This document shows, in pieces, positions 45,599 to 54,428 of a stretch of DNA of 64,000 bases (its first letter is position 1; each line of letters begins with the position of its first letter). This DNA is from Vibrio cholerae (lineage in GTDB: Bacteria; Actinomycetota; Actinomycetes; Actinomycetales; Micrococcaceae), in contig WNZI01000004.1 in the NCBI GenBank assembly GCA_009728235.1, positions 62,001 to 126,000 of the forward strand, written 5' to 3'. A model generated the notes under the pieces. The model did no database searches. It worked only from the letters and a program-made list of their open reading frames with translations, and was not told the origin of the DNA. The position numbers and the translations under genes are program-made.

Positions 45599-45667
45599 CG
45601 TCCCATCCTAGGGAAATGTCGTGCGCCACCGTTGACTCAGGCCACTATTTCGGGTCTAGTCGGGAAG

Positions 45668-47710
45668 GTGAAACCAGACCAGATCGACCTCCTGACCACC
45701 ACAGGCACACCGACGCTCCATCCGGACGGCTCCCGGCTGGTCGTCGCCGCGACCCGGCCCGACCTGAGAGCCGACGCCTACGTCGGTCAACTGTGGGAGC
45801 TCGCGCTCGACGGCCGGCGTCGTCGGCTGACCCGCGGCTTCCGGGACACCGCGCCGCGCTACTCGCCCGACGGGGAGTTGCTCCTGTTCCTCCGAGCAGC
45901 ACCGGGCGGCAAGCCGCAGCTGTTCGCCGTACGCTCCTCGGGCGGGGAGCCCGTTCAACTGACAGACCAGCCGCTCGGCGTCGCGCGGTTCGATGTGTCA
46001 CCGGATGCGCGGACGGTCGTCTTCAGCGCACGGGTGCCCGAGCACGGACGCTACGGGACCCTGGAAGGTGTCGGGCCCGGCCTGGAGGATCCACGCCTCA
46101 TCACGCAGTACAAGTACCGGATGAACGGCCTCGGCTACACGACGGACAAGCGTTCGCACCTGTTCACCGTCCCGGTGCCGGACATCGACGCCGAACCCTT
46201 CATCGAAGCGGTGGGGCGGTTGAAGGGGGAACCGGCCGAGGGCCCGCACGCCCTCGAGGCCCAGGGCGCGGTGCCGACCGCCACGCAGGTGACGACCGAC
46301 GATGCGGACCATCTCGAGCCCGTCTTCTCTGCCGACGGACTCCGGATCCTCTTCACCGCGGCGCTCGGTCGGGATGCGGACGTCACCCTCGTGTCGGACA
46401 TCCATTCGATCGGCCTCGACGGCGGAGACCGTCAGCAGCTCACGAACCTGGGCGGGGACACCCTGCTGGGATGCGGGGCACCGCGGCCGAGCGCCGATGG
46501 CAGCCGGCTCTTCTTCCTGGCCTCGGACCTCTCGCCGTCGGGCCTCGACTTCGTGGCCCGCAACACCGCGCTCTACGCACTGTCGATGGACGATCCGCAG
46601 GACGTGCGGCGCCTCAGCGACCCGGAGACCATGGACTTCGGCGACGTCCAGGAGATCGTGTCCGACGGGCCGGCCTCCGTGCTGGTCCACAACCGATCCC
46701 GCGGCAGCGGTGAGCTGATCCGGATCTCGGCAGCGGGGGAGTCGCACACCGTGGTGACCGGTCCCACCGTGGTCACCGGCGCCTCGTCCTCCGGCGGCAC
46801 CGTCGTCGTCAGCTACACCGATCCCTCGACGTCAGGGGATGTCGCCGTCGTCGAGGGAACCACGCTGCGCCCGCTGTCCGACTTCTCCGCTGATCTGCGC
46901 ATCCGGACCAGGGTCGGCGAACCGCAGGAGCGCACCTATGCGGCGCCCGACGGCACACCCGTCCACGGCTGGGTGGTGCTGCCCGAAGGCGACGGACCGC
47001 ATCCGGTGCTGCTCGTCATCCACGGTGGACCCTTCGCCTCCTACGGGTGGGGATACTTCGACGAAGCACAGGTGTACGCGGCAGCCGGGTACGCGGTCCT
47101 GCTGTGCAACCCGCGGGGCGCGGCGGGCTACGGGCAGGCACACGGACGCGTCATCAAGGAAGCGATGGGCACGGTGGACCTCGACGACGTGCTCGCCTAT
47201 CTCGACGGCGCGCTCGCAGAGTTCGATGTCATGGACGACGAGCGCCTCGGCGTCATGGGCGGTTCCTACGGCGGGTACCTCACCGCCTGGACGATCGCCC
47301 ACGACCACCGCTTCCGGGCGGCGATCGTGGAACGCGGGTATCTCGATCCGCCGTCGTTCGTGGGCTCCTCCGACATCGGCTGGTTCTTCTCCGAGGAGTA
47401 CACCGGGACGGATCCGGCGCTCGTCGAGGAGCAGAACCCCTTCGCGAAGATCGGGGATGTACGGACACCCGCCTTCGTCATCCACTCCGAAGAGGACCTC
47501 CGCTGCCCGATCGAGCAGGCGCAGCGCTACTACACGGCCCTCAAGAAGCAGGGCGTGGAGACGGAACTGCTGATCTTCCCCGGAGAGACGCACGAGCTGT
47601 CCAGGTCCGGATCACCATGGCACCGCAGGCAGCGCTTCGACCACATCCTGCGCTGGTGGGCGAGGTACCTTCCCACCGACGCGAACCCGGGAACGGCGAG
47701 CGCCGGGTAG
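45668..47710 (+). CDS. S9 family (prolyl oligopeptidase-like) serine peptidase
   Basis: Cytoplasmic oligopeptidase or acylaminoacyl-peptidase, 680 residues: an N-terminal beta-propeller (about 1-410, with WD-like PRYSPDGELLLFLR and PVFSADGLRILFT blades) and a C-terminal alpha/beta hydrolase with Ser in GGSYGGYL (about residue 532), Asp in HSEEDLRCP and His in GETHELS. The GTG start at 45668 is the best fit to the family, but its ribosome site is poor, and a TTG 13 codons upstream is possible. No signal peptide. Confidence 0.88.
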   Translation: MKPDQIDLLTTTGTPTLHPDGSRLVVAATRPDLRADAYVGQLWELALDGRRRRLTRGFRDTAPRYSPDGELLLFLRAAPGGKPQLFAVRSSGGEPVQLTDQPLGVARFDVSPDARTVVFSARVPEHGRYGTLEGVGPGLEDPRLITQYKYRMNGLGYTTDKRSHLFTVPVPDIDAEPFIEAVGRLKGEPAEGPHALEAQGAVPTATQVTTDDADHLEPVFSADGLRILFTAALGRDADVTLVSDIHSIGLDGGDRQQLTNLGGDTLLGCGAPRPSADGSRLFFLASDLSPSGLDFVARNTALYALSMDDPQDVRRLSDPETMDFGDVQEIVSDGPASVLVHNRSRGSGELIRISAAGESHTVVTGPTVVTGASSSGGTVVVSYTDPSTSGDVAVVEGTTLRPLSDFSADLRIRTRVGEPQERTYAAPDGTPVHGWVVLPEGDGPHPVLLVIHGGPFASYGWGYFDEAQVYAAAGYAVLLCNPRGAAGYGQAHGRVIKEAMGTVDLDDVLAYLDGALAEFDVMDDERLGVMGGSYGGYLTAWTIAHDHRFRAAIVERGYLDPPSFVGSSDIGWFFSEEYTGTDPALVEEQNPFAKIGDVRTPAFVIHSEEDLRCPIEQAQRYYTALKKQGVETELLIFPGETHELSRSGSPWHRRQRFDHILRWWARYLPTDANPGTASAG

Positions 47711-47724
47711 CCGTCCGCGGGGCC

Positions 47725-48376
47725 TCAGAAGCCGAGGCCCCGCCGCGCGTCGTCGATCGTGGGCTGCGCCCACCGCCCCTGCTCGGCGGTGGAGGTGAGC
47801 GACCGCAGGATGGCCCGGTCCAGGTACAGCCGGCCGTTCAGGTGGTCGGTCTCGTGCTGCACGATGCGGGCGGGCCAGCCGTCGAACCGCTTCGTGACGG
47901 CGGTGCCGTCCACCTGGATGTAGGTGGCCGTGATGCTGTGGTGCCGTTCGACGACGGCCGAGTAGCCGGGCACCGACAGGCAGCCCTCGTAGAACGCGTC
48001 GAGCCCGGCGCCTGCGGGCTCGTACCCCGGGTTGATGATCACGGTGAAGGGCAGGGGAGTGCGGGACCGCGCGTCCGCGATCGCCGGGTCCGGCGCCCCT
48101 GGTCCTCGAGGACGCGATGCGCAGAGGGATGCCGATCTGCGGAGCTGCCAGGCCCACGCCCGGCGCCTCGTGCATGACGACACGCATGGTGCTGATCAAC
48201 CGATGCAGGAGATCGTCGTCGAGCTGCCCGTCGAAGTCCTCGGCCCGGCGGCGCAGCACCGGGTTCCCGGCGGACACGATGGGCGGCAGTCCGTCGGACA
48301 GGATCCTCTCCACGAGCTCGGACAGGGTCGCGGTGGACAGCGGCTGAGGAGGATGATTCGACTGATCGGCGCTCAT
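47725..48376 (-). pseudogene. def: def, peptide deformylase, interrupted by frameshift(s)
   Basis: Removes the formyl group from nascent proteins; metal enzyme. All three family motifs are present but in different frames: GVGLAAPQIG (motif I) in the frame starting at 48376 (MSADQSNHPP), EGCLSVPG (II) and QHETDHLNG (III) in the frame ending at 47725. The switch lies at about 48092-48112. There, a third frame reads VLEDQ, which would join both parts if one base were restored on either side, so two single-base losses explain it best; one insertion is the alternative. Catalytic residues are otherwise intact. Overall length would be about 217 residues. Confidence 0.85.
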
Positions 48377-48541
48377 CGCTTCAGCAAAGCACAGTCGCGG
48401 ACGGATCCGGGCAGTATCGCGGCCGAGGGGCATTGCCCCTGTGGGCAGGACGACGGAGAATCAGTCGTGCTGCGGGGTGGCACCCGGCAGGCCGGACCGA
48501 CCCGCGCCCGGACGAGCGCCGACCCCGAGAATGGAGACACC

Positions 48542-50923
48542 ATGACCACGACGACGGACAGCGACCAGGCGGGACACCATACGGCCGATCGCCACGACCT
48601 CATCAGGGTGCGTGGCGCGCGGGAGAACAACCTCAAGGACGTCACGATCGACATCCCGAAACGGCGGCTCTCCGTCTTCACGGGCGTGTCCGGTTCGGGC
48701 AAGAGTTCGCTGGTCTTCAACACGATCGCCGCCGAGTCGCAGCGCATGATCAACGAGACCTACAGCGCCTTCCTGCAGGGTTTCATGCCGACCCTGGCCC
48801 GGCCCGACGTGGATGTCCTCGAGGGGTTGACGACGGCGATCATCGTCGACCAAGAACGGATGGGCGCCAATCCCCGCTCCACCGTCGGGACGGCCACCGA
48901 TGTCAATGCCATGCTGAGGATCGTGTTCTCGCGCCTGGGACAGCCTTCCATCGGCTCCCCGCAGGCGTACTCCTTCAACGTCGCGTCGATCAGTGGAGCA
49001 GGCGCCGTGACCATGGAACGCGGCGGTACCACCGTCAAGGAGCGCCGTAGCTTCACCATCACGGGTGGTATGTGTCCGCGCTGCGAGGGTATGGGATCGG
49101 TGACGGACATGGACCTCACCAAGCTCTACGACGACACGAAGTCGCTCAACGCAGGAGCCCTGACCATCCCGGGCTACAGCATGGACGGGTGGTACGGCAG
49201 GATCTTCGGCGGCTGTGGTTTCTTCGATGCCGACAAGCCAATCCGCGACTTCACCGAGCGTGAGCTCCGGGACCTGCTCCACAAGGAACCGACCAAGATC
49301 AAGGTCGACGGCATCAACATCACGTACGAGGGCCTGGTGCCCAAGATCCAGAAATCGATGCTGTCCAAGGATCGCGAATCGATGCAGCCCCACATCCGCG
49401 CCTTCGTCGATCGTGCGATCACCTTCACCACCTGCCCGGACTGTGACGGCACCCGGCTGAGCGAAGCGGCCCGGTCGTCGAGGATCGGCGGCATCAGCAT
49501 CGCCGATGCCTGCGCGATGCAGATCAGCGACCTCGCCACCTGGGTGCGGGGCCTGGACGAGCCGTCGGTCGCGCCCCTCCTGGCCGCACTGGCGGAGACC
49601 CTCGATTCGTTCGTGGAGATCGGGCTGGGCTACCTCAGTCTGGATCGTCCCTCCGGCACGCTGTCCGGAGGTGAATCGCAGCGGACCAAGATGATCCGAC
49701 ACCTCGGATCGTCGCTGACGGACATCACCTACGTCTTCGACGAACCGACGATCGGCCTCCATCCGCACGACATCCAGCGCATGAACGACCTGCTGCTGCG
49801 TCTGCGGGACAAGGGCAACACGGTGCTGGTCGTCGAGCACAAGCCCGAGATGATCGCCATCGCCGACCATGTCGTCGACCTCGGACCGGGAGCCGGTACC
49901 GCCGGGGGGACCGTGTGTTTCGAGGGCAGCGTCGAGGGACTTCGCAGCAGCGGAACACTGACGGGTCGACACCTCGACGACCGGGCGGCCCTGAAGACAT
50001 CGGTGCGCGCGCGCACCGGAGCCCTGGAGATCAGGGGAGCGACCTCCCACAACGTCCGGGACGTCGACGTCGACATCCCGCTGGGCGTGCTGTGCGTCGT
50101 CACGGGCGTGGCCGGGTCGGGCAAGAGTTCACTGATCCACGGATCGGTTGCAGGCAGGGACGGCGTGGTCGCGGTCGACCAGGCGGGCATCAAGGGCTCC
50201 CGCCGCAGCAATCCGGCAACCTACACGGGAATGCTCGAACCGATCCGGAAGGCGTTCGCCAAGGCCAACGGCGTCAAGCCGGCCCTGTTCAGCGCCAATT
50301 CCGACGGTGCCTGCCCCACCTGCAACGGCACCGGCGTGATCTTCACGGACCTCGCCATGATGGCGGGGGTAGCGACCACCTGCGAGGTCTGCGGCGGTAA
50401 GCGCTTCATGGCCGAGGTCCTCGACTACAAGCTCGCCGGCAGGGACATCAGCGAGGTGCTGTCGATGCCCGTCAGCGAGGCGACCGCATTCTTCGGCGGT
50501 GAGGCGAAGGTGCCCGCGGCCGCTGCCATCCTCGGCCGGCTGTCCGACGTCGGGCTGGGTTACCTGAGCCTCGGGCAACCGCTGACCACGCTGTCCGGCG
50601 GCGAACGGCAGCGCCTGAAGCTGGCCACGCACATGGGCGAGAAAGGTGGGGTCCTCGTCCTCGACGAGCCCACGGCGGGGCTCCACCTCGCCGACGTCGA
50701 GAACCTCCTGGGCCTGCTGGACCGGCTGGTGGACTCCGGGAAATCCGTCGTCGTGATCGAGCACCACCAGGCGGTGATGGCCCATGCGGACTGGATCATC
50801 GACGTCGGGCCCGGCGCCGGGCACGACGGCGGCAGGGTCGTCTTCGAGGGCCCGCCCTCGGATCTCGTCTCGACGGCGGCCACCCTGACCGGCCGGCACC
50901 TGGCGGAGTACGTGCGAGCCTGA
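48542..50923 (+). CDS. UvrA-like ABC ATPase (short UvrA paralogue)
   Basis: Soluble protein with two ABC ATPase modules like excinuclease subunit A, 793 residues against about 950 for housekeeping UvrA. First module: GVSGSGKSS, zinc pair CPRCEG...CPDCDG, LSGGESQRTK and VFDEPTIGLH. Second: GVAGSGKSS, CPTCNG...CEVCGG, LSGGERQRLK and VLDEPTAGLH. The missing parts correspond to UvrB-binding and insertion regions. Such paralogues occur in actinobacteria, some (DrrC) giving resistance to DNA-binding drugs. GGAGA precedes the ATG; it diverges from def. Confidence 0.9.
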   Translation: MTTTTDSDQAGHHTADRHDLIRVRGARENNLKDVTIDIPKRRLSVFTGVSGSGKSSLVFNTIAAESQRMINETYSAFLQGFMPTLARPDVDVLEGLTTAIIVDQERMGANPRSTVGTATDVNAMLRIVFSRLGQPSIGSPQAYSFNVASISGAGAVTMERGGTTVKERRSFTITGGMCPRCEGMGSVTDMDLTKLYDDTKSLNAGALTIPGYSMDGWYGRIFGGCGFFDADKPIRDFTERELRDLLHKEPTKIKVDGINITYEGLVPKIQKSMLSKDRESMQPHIRAFVDRAITFTTCPDCDGTRLSEAARSSRIGGISIADACAMQISDLATWVRGLDEPSVAPLLAALAETLDSFVEIGLGYLSLDRPSGTLSGGESQRTKMIRHLGSSLTDITYVFDEPTIGLHPHDIQRMNDLLLRLRDKGNTVLVVEHKPEMIAIADHVVDLGPGAGTAGGTVCFEGSVEGLRSSGTLTGRHLDDRAALKTSVRARTGALEIRGATSHNVRDVDVDIPLGVLCVVTGVAGSGKSSLIHGSVAGRDGVVAVDQAGIKGSRRSNPATYTGMLEPIRKAFAKANGVKPALFSANSDGACPTCNGTGVIFTDLAMMAGVATTCEVCGGKRFMAEVLDYKLAGRDISEVLSMPVSEATAFFGGEAKVPAAAAILGRLSDVGLGYLSLGQPLTTLSGGERQRLKLATHMGEKGGVLVLDEPTAGLHLADVENLLGLLDRLVDSGKSVVVIEHHQAVMAHADWIIDVGPGAGHDGGRVVFEGPPSDLVSTAATLTGRHLAEYVRA

Positions 50924-51048
50924 CGCCCTCCCTGGGCATCCGTCCCTCCACCGGCATTCGTTCCGACGACGCTTCGCCAGGCGAGCACCATCGAGGCCCT
51001 GCCCGGCAGGTCCACCCGCCGGTCGGAGGTCCGGTCGGTGGGAGGCCC

Positions 51049-51876
51049 TCAGCTGGAGGGCAGGAGCTCGAGGTCCTCCTCGAGCAGGCGGAGGCCCTCG
51101 GCCCGGAGGGAGTCCGCCATGGACCCGGGCCGGCTGCTCCCGACGAGCGGGATGACGTTGGGCTGCAGCAGGAGCCACGCCAGCGCCACCTGTTGCCAAC
51201 TCACGCCGTGACGTAGCGCCACCTCCGTGGAGGCCCTCGAGCCGGCCGATGGTGCCGGTCCGGAACCACCGAGTGGCATGTAGGCGAGGTAGGCGATCTC
51301 CAGCGACGCGCACAGCTTCGCCAGGGGGAGGTCCTGCGGAGAGTGGACCGACAGCTTGTTCTGCACGGCTGCGATGGATGTGATCGCCCGTGCCTCGTCC
51401 AGTTGCTGCTCGTCGATGTTCGACAGTCCGATGAGCTCGATCTTTCCTTCGTCCTGTAGGTCCCTGAGCGCTTCGATGCTCTCCCTCAGCGGTACCGACG
51501 GGTCGACCCAGTGGAGTTGGTAGAGCCCGATCCGCTCCAGGCCGAGTGCGGTCAGACTCGCATCGCAGTGGGCTCGGAGGGCTTCCGGTCTTCCATCGAT
51601 CGGGAAGGCGTCTCCCGTGCGGTAGTGCCCGCCCTTGGTGGCGACGAGTACTGCGTTCTCATCACCGTCACGCTGCAGGGCCTGCCTCACGAGGGTTTCC
51701 GCAGTGGAGGGTTCATCCCTGCGGGTGTAGGCCAGCGCGGTGTCGATGAGCCGGACGCCCTGGTCCACCGCGCTGCGGATCGCTGCGATGGATCGTTCCG
51801 CGGTCAGGTCCGTCCGGAAGGCGAACTGCGCCGTACCCAGCCCGATCGCTCCCACGTCGTGACGGCCGACCCTCAC
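51049..51876 (-). CDS. Aldo/keto reductase
   Basis: NADPH-dependent oxidoreductase, TIM barrel, 275 residues. The catalytic tetrad is complete: Asp and Tyr in RLIDTALAYTRR, Lys in VLVATKGGHY and His in LYQLHWVDP; the cofactor end is SSRPGS. GTG start. It contrasts with the degenerate homologue at 17.4 kb. It diverges from the LacI-controlled MFS gene but has no visible operator of its own. Substrate unknown. Confidence 0.9.
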   Translation of the reverse strand: MRVGRHDVGAIGLGTAQFAFRTDLTAERSIAAIRSAVDQGVRLIDTALAYTRRDEPSTAETLVRQALQRDGDENAVLVATKGGHYRTGDAFPIDGRPEALRAHCDASLTALGLERIGLYQLHWVDPSVPLRESIEALRDLQDEGKIELIGLSNIDEQQLDEARAITSIAAVQNKLSVHSPQDLPLAKLCASLEIAYLAYMPLGGSGPAPSAGSRASTEVALRHGVSWQQVALAWLLLQPNVIPLVGSSRPGSMADSLRAEGLRLLEEDLELLPSS

Positions 51877-51903
51877 GGTGTACGCCGTGTCTGCATCTTC
51901 ATC

Positions 51904-51946
51904 TTGCGTACTCTACGGGACCGGATAGAATCGAGAAACCGCTTTC
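51904..51946 (+). promoter_or_regulatory. LacI-type operator O1 and promoter of the MFS-M24-GH5 operon
   Basis: TTGCGT (51904-51909), 16-base spacer, TAGAAT (51926-51931), then GAAACCGCTTTC (51935-51946) at the transcription start. The 17 bases GAGAAACCGCTTTCACG are identical to those at operator O2 near 59.4 kb. Confidence 0.85.
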
Positions 51947-51979
51947 ACGCGGACCGACCATGACACGAGGATTCAGGCG

Positions 51980-53296
51980 ATGAGCACCGTTCCACCCGGA
52001 AAGGCACGTGGGGGCTGGTTCGTTGATACGACTCCGCTCAGGGAGAGTCCCGCCTACGCGCGCATGTGGTTCAGCGGAGTCGTCTCGGGGATCGGATCCA
52101 ATGCCACCATCGTCGCGGTGGGCATCCACATGTACGACCTGACGGGATCGACCTTCGCCGTCGCCCTCGTGGGCGGGTTCGCGCTCGGACCGATGATCCT
52201 CGTCGGGATCTTCGGCGGGGCCGTCGTCGACGCATACGATCGCCGTCGCGTGCTGGTGATCGTCTCCGTCATCGCTTGGCTGAGCACCGTGGGCCTTGCT
52301 CTCATCGCCTGGATGGGTGTCCGGGACACCTCGGCGTACTACGCGCTGACCACGCTCAGCGCGGCCAGCTCGACCCTCGTGGGGACAGCCCGGTTCGCCA
52401 TCCATCCCCGCCTGGTGATCCGGCCGCTGCTGCCCGCCGCCGCGGCGTTGAGTGGCATCAGCGCCGGCCTGCAGGCCACCGTCGGGCCCGCGCTGGCCGG
52501 ACTCCTCGTTGCCACCGTCGGTTTCGCCTGGACCTATTCGGTGGACGTCCTGCTGTACGTCGTGGGAATCCTCGGCATTCTGAGTCTGCCCGCCATTCCT
52601 CCGGCCCGCGATGCTCCGAGGTTCGGCGTCGCAGCCGTCCGGACGGGATTCCAGTTCCTGCTCGCCGCCCGGAACATCCGCATGGCATTCCTGCTGCACA
52701 TGTTCGCCATGTCCTTCGGCCGGCCGCAGGTACTCTTTCCCGCGCTCGGCGCGACACTGCTGGGCGGGGGAGCGATCACCGTGGGCCTGCTCACCACTGC
52801 CGGGGCGGTCGGTGTTCTCCTGAGCAGCGCCCTGTCACGGCCGCTCGGGGGAGTGCGTCGGCAGGGCCTCGGGGTCGTCAGGGCGACCAGCTGTGCGGGT
52901 CTCACCATCGCCGCCCTGGGAGTCCTTTTCGTCACTCTCGAGCCGGTGGGCAGGGCGGCGAGCGATGCGGGCGACGTGAACGTCCCGGCCATCGTGATCG
53001 CCGCAGTGCTGCTGTGCGCCTGGGGTGCTGCGGACAACGTGGCGGGAATCTTCCGGACGACGATGCTGCAGACCGCGGCGCCCGACGACGTCCGCGGGCG
53101 GATGCAGGGCTTCTTCACGGTCCTGCTCACGGCCGGACCCCGGCTGGGTGACGTCTTCATGGGCTCCGTCGCCACGATCGCCGCACTGTGGTTCCCTCCC
53201 GTGCTCGGTGGCCTGCTGATCGTCGCCCTCGTGGCCGTGTTCGCCCGACCGGGTACCCTGTTCCGCCACTACGACTCGATGGATCCCCGGCCATGA
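51980..53296 (+). CDS. MFS transporter (EntS/drug-efflux-like)
   Basis: Major facilitator with about 12 membrane helices, 438 residues, of the branch with GAVVDAYDRRRVLV between helices 2 and 3 (as in enterobactin and macrolide exporters). First gene of an operon with the M24-fold protein (ATGA overlap) and GH5, behind LacI operator O1, so its job is tied to the same glycoside, perhaps as exporter of a toxic aglycone. A 7-codon open frame (51960-51983, MTRGFRR) overlaps its start codon. GAGG precedes the ATG. Confidence 0.88.
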   Translation: MSTVPPGKARGGWFVDTTPLRESPAYARMWFSGVVSGIGSNATIVAVGIHMYDLTGSTFAVALVGGFALGPMILVGIFGGAVVDAYDRRRVLVIVSVIAWLSTVGLALIAWMGVRDTSAYYALTTLSAASSTLVGTARFAIHPRLVIRPLLPAAAALSGISAGLQATVGPALAGLLVATVGFAWTYSVDVLLYVVGILGILSLPAIPPARDAPRFGVAAVRTGFQFLLAARNIRMAFLLHMFAMSFGRPQVLFPALGATLLGGGAITVGLLTTAGAVGVLLSSALSRPLGGVRRQGLGVVRATSCAGLTIAALGVLFVTLEPVGRAASDAGDVNVPAIVIAAVLLCAWGAADNVAGIFRTTMLQTAAPDDVRGRMQGFFTVLLTAGPRLGDVFMGSVATIAALWFPPVLGGLLIVALVAVFARPGTLFRHYDSMDPRP

Positions 53297-54375
53297 CCCT
53301 CCTCGATCCCTCCGTCCCCCGAGTACCCTCGGCTGCGCCGGACAGGGAGGTGAAGACCACCCGGTTGCGGCGCATCCTCGAGGAGCACCCCCGGGCCGAG
53401 TCGCTGATGCTCACCAGCGCCGAGTCCCTCTCGTGGTACCTCGACGGAGCGCGTGTCGCCGTACCGATCGGAGGAGCCCCCGTGCTCGGCCTGCGGGTCG
53501 ACCGGACGTCCGAGACGCTGTACTGCCTGTCGAACGAAGCCGAGCGCATGGTGGCGGAGGAACTCCCTGCGGGCATGCAGATCCAGCTGGTGCCCTGGTC
53601 GGGCGAGCTGATCCCGGCAGCGGACGACGGCACCCTGCCGGAGCACCTGATCACGGCGGACCTCCGCGCTGCCCGGGCATCGCTGCTGCCGGAGGAGCTC
53701 GCCCGGTACCGCGAGCTGTGCGCTGACCTCGCGAAGATGGCAACGGACGTCCTGGAGCAGGCAGGGCCGCGTTCGCCGGAGCGAGCGATAGCCGCCGCTG
53801 CTGCCGGACGGATCGTCGCCATGGGGGGAGAGCCGCTCGTGGTCCTCGTCGCCGGTGAGTCCCGTCGGCACTACCGCCACCCCCTGCCCACCGAGTCACC
53901 GGTGGGAGCGGAAGTCACCCTGGTCCTCTGCGCTCGCCGTCGTGGCATGATCGCGAACCTCACGCGCCGGGTCCGATTCCGGGGGACGACACCTGAAGCA
54001 GCGAGCAGCGAGCAGCGGATCCTCGAGGTCGAGGCCGACATCCTGCGGGCAACCAGGGTAGGACGGCCCTTCACCCAGGTCTTCGCGGACGTCGCCGCCG
54101 CCTATCCTGCTCACGGGTTCGCGGAGGACGAGTGGACACGCCACCACCAGGGTGGGCCCACCGGCTACCTCGGGCGCGATCCCAAGCTGACGCCCACCAC
54201 GCCGGGGAGGTTCGTGGAGCACCAGGCTTTCGCCTGGAACCCGACCGCACCGGGAGTGAAGGTCGAGGACACCGTACTGCTGACCGAGGTCGGGCTCCAG
54301 GTTCTCACCGTCGATCCGCGCTGGCCCACGCTGGACGTCGGCGGGATCGACCGGCCGATCACCCTCGCCCGCTGA
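53293..54375 (+). CDS. M24-fold (creatinase/aminopeptidase P-like) protein without metal ligands
   Basis: 360 residues with the two-domain plan of creatinase and prolidase, but the metal site is lost: the two Asp positions are Val 211 and Asn 222 (LVLCARRRGMIANLTR), the first Glu is Asn 316 (FAWNP); only Glu 332 (VEDTVLLTE) and His 284/285 remain. A metallopeptidase is therefore unlikely. It may bind or isomerise a sugar or aglycone. Start at 53293 overlaps the MFS stop (ATGA); GH5 follows after 53 bp. Function unknown. Confidence 0.8.
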   Translation: MTLLDPSVPRVPSAAPDREVKTTRLRRILEEHPRAESLMLTSAESLSWYLDGARVAVPIGGAPVLGLRVDRTSETLYCLSNEAERMVAEELPAGMQIQLVPWSGELIPAADDGTLPEHLITADLRAARASLLPEELARYRELCADLAKMATDVLEQAGPRSPERAIAAAAAGRIVAMGGEPLVVLVAGESRRHYRHPLPTESPVGAEVTLVLCARRRGMIANLTRRVRFRGTTPEAASSEQRILEVEADILRATRVGRPFTQVFADVAAAYPAHGFAEDEWTRHHQGGPTGYLGRDPKLTPTTPGRFVEHQAFAWNPTAPGVKVEDTVLLTEVGLQVLTVDPRWPTLDVGGIDRPITLAR

Positions 54376-54428
54376 TGGAACGGCCGTTCCCCAGGAAGAC
54401 CAGAACACCCACGAGAAGGAGAACCAAC

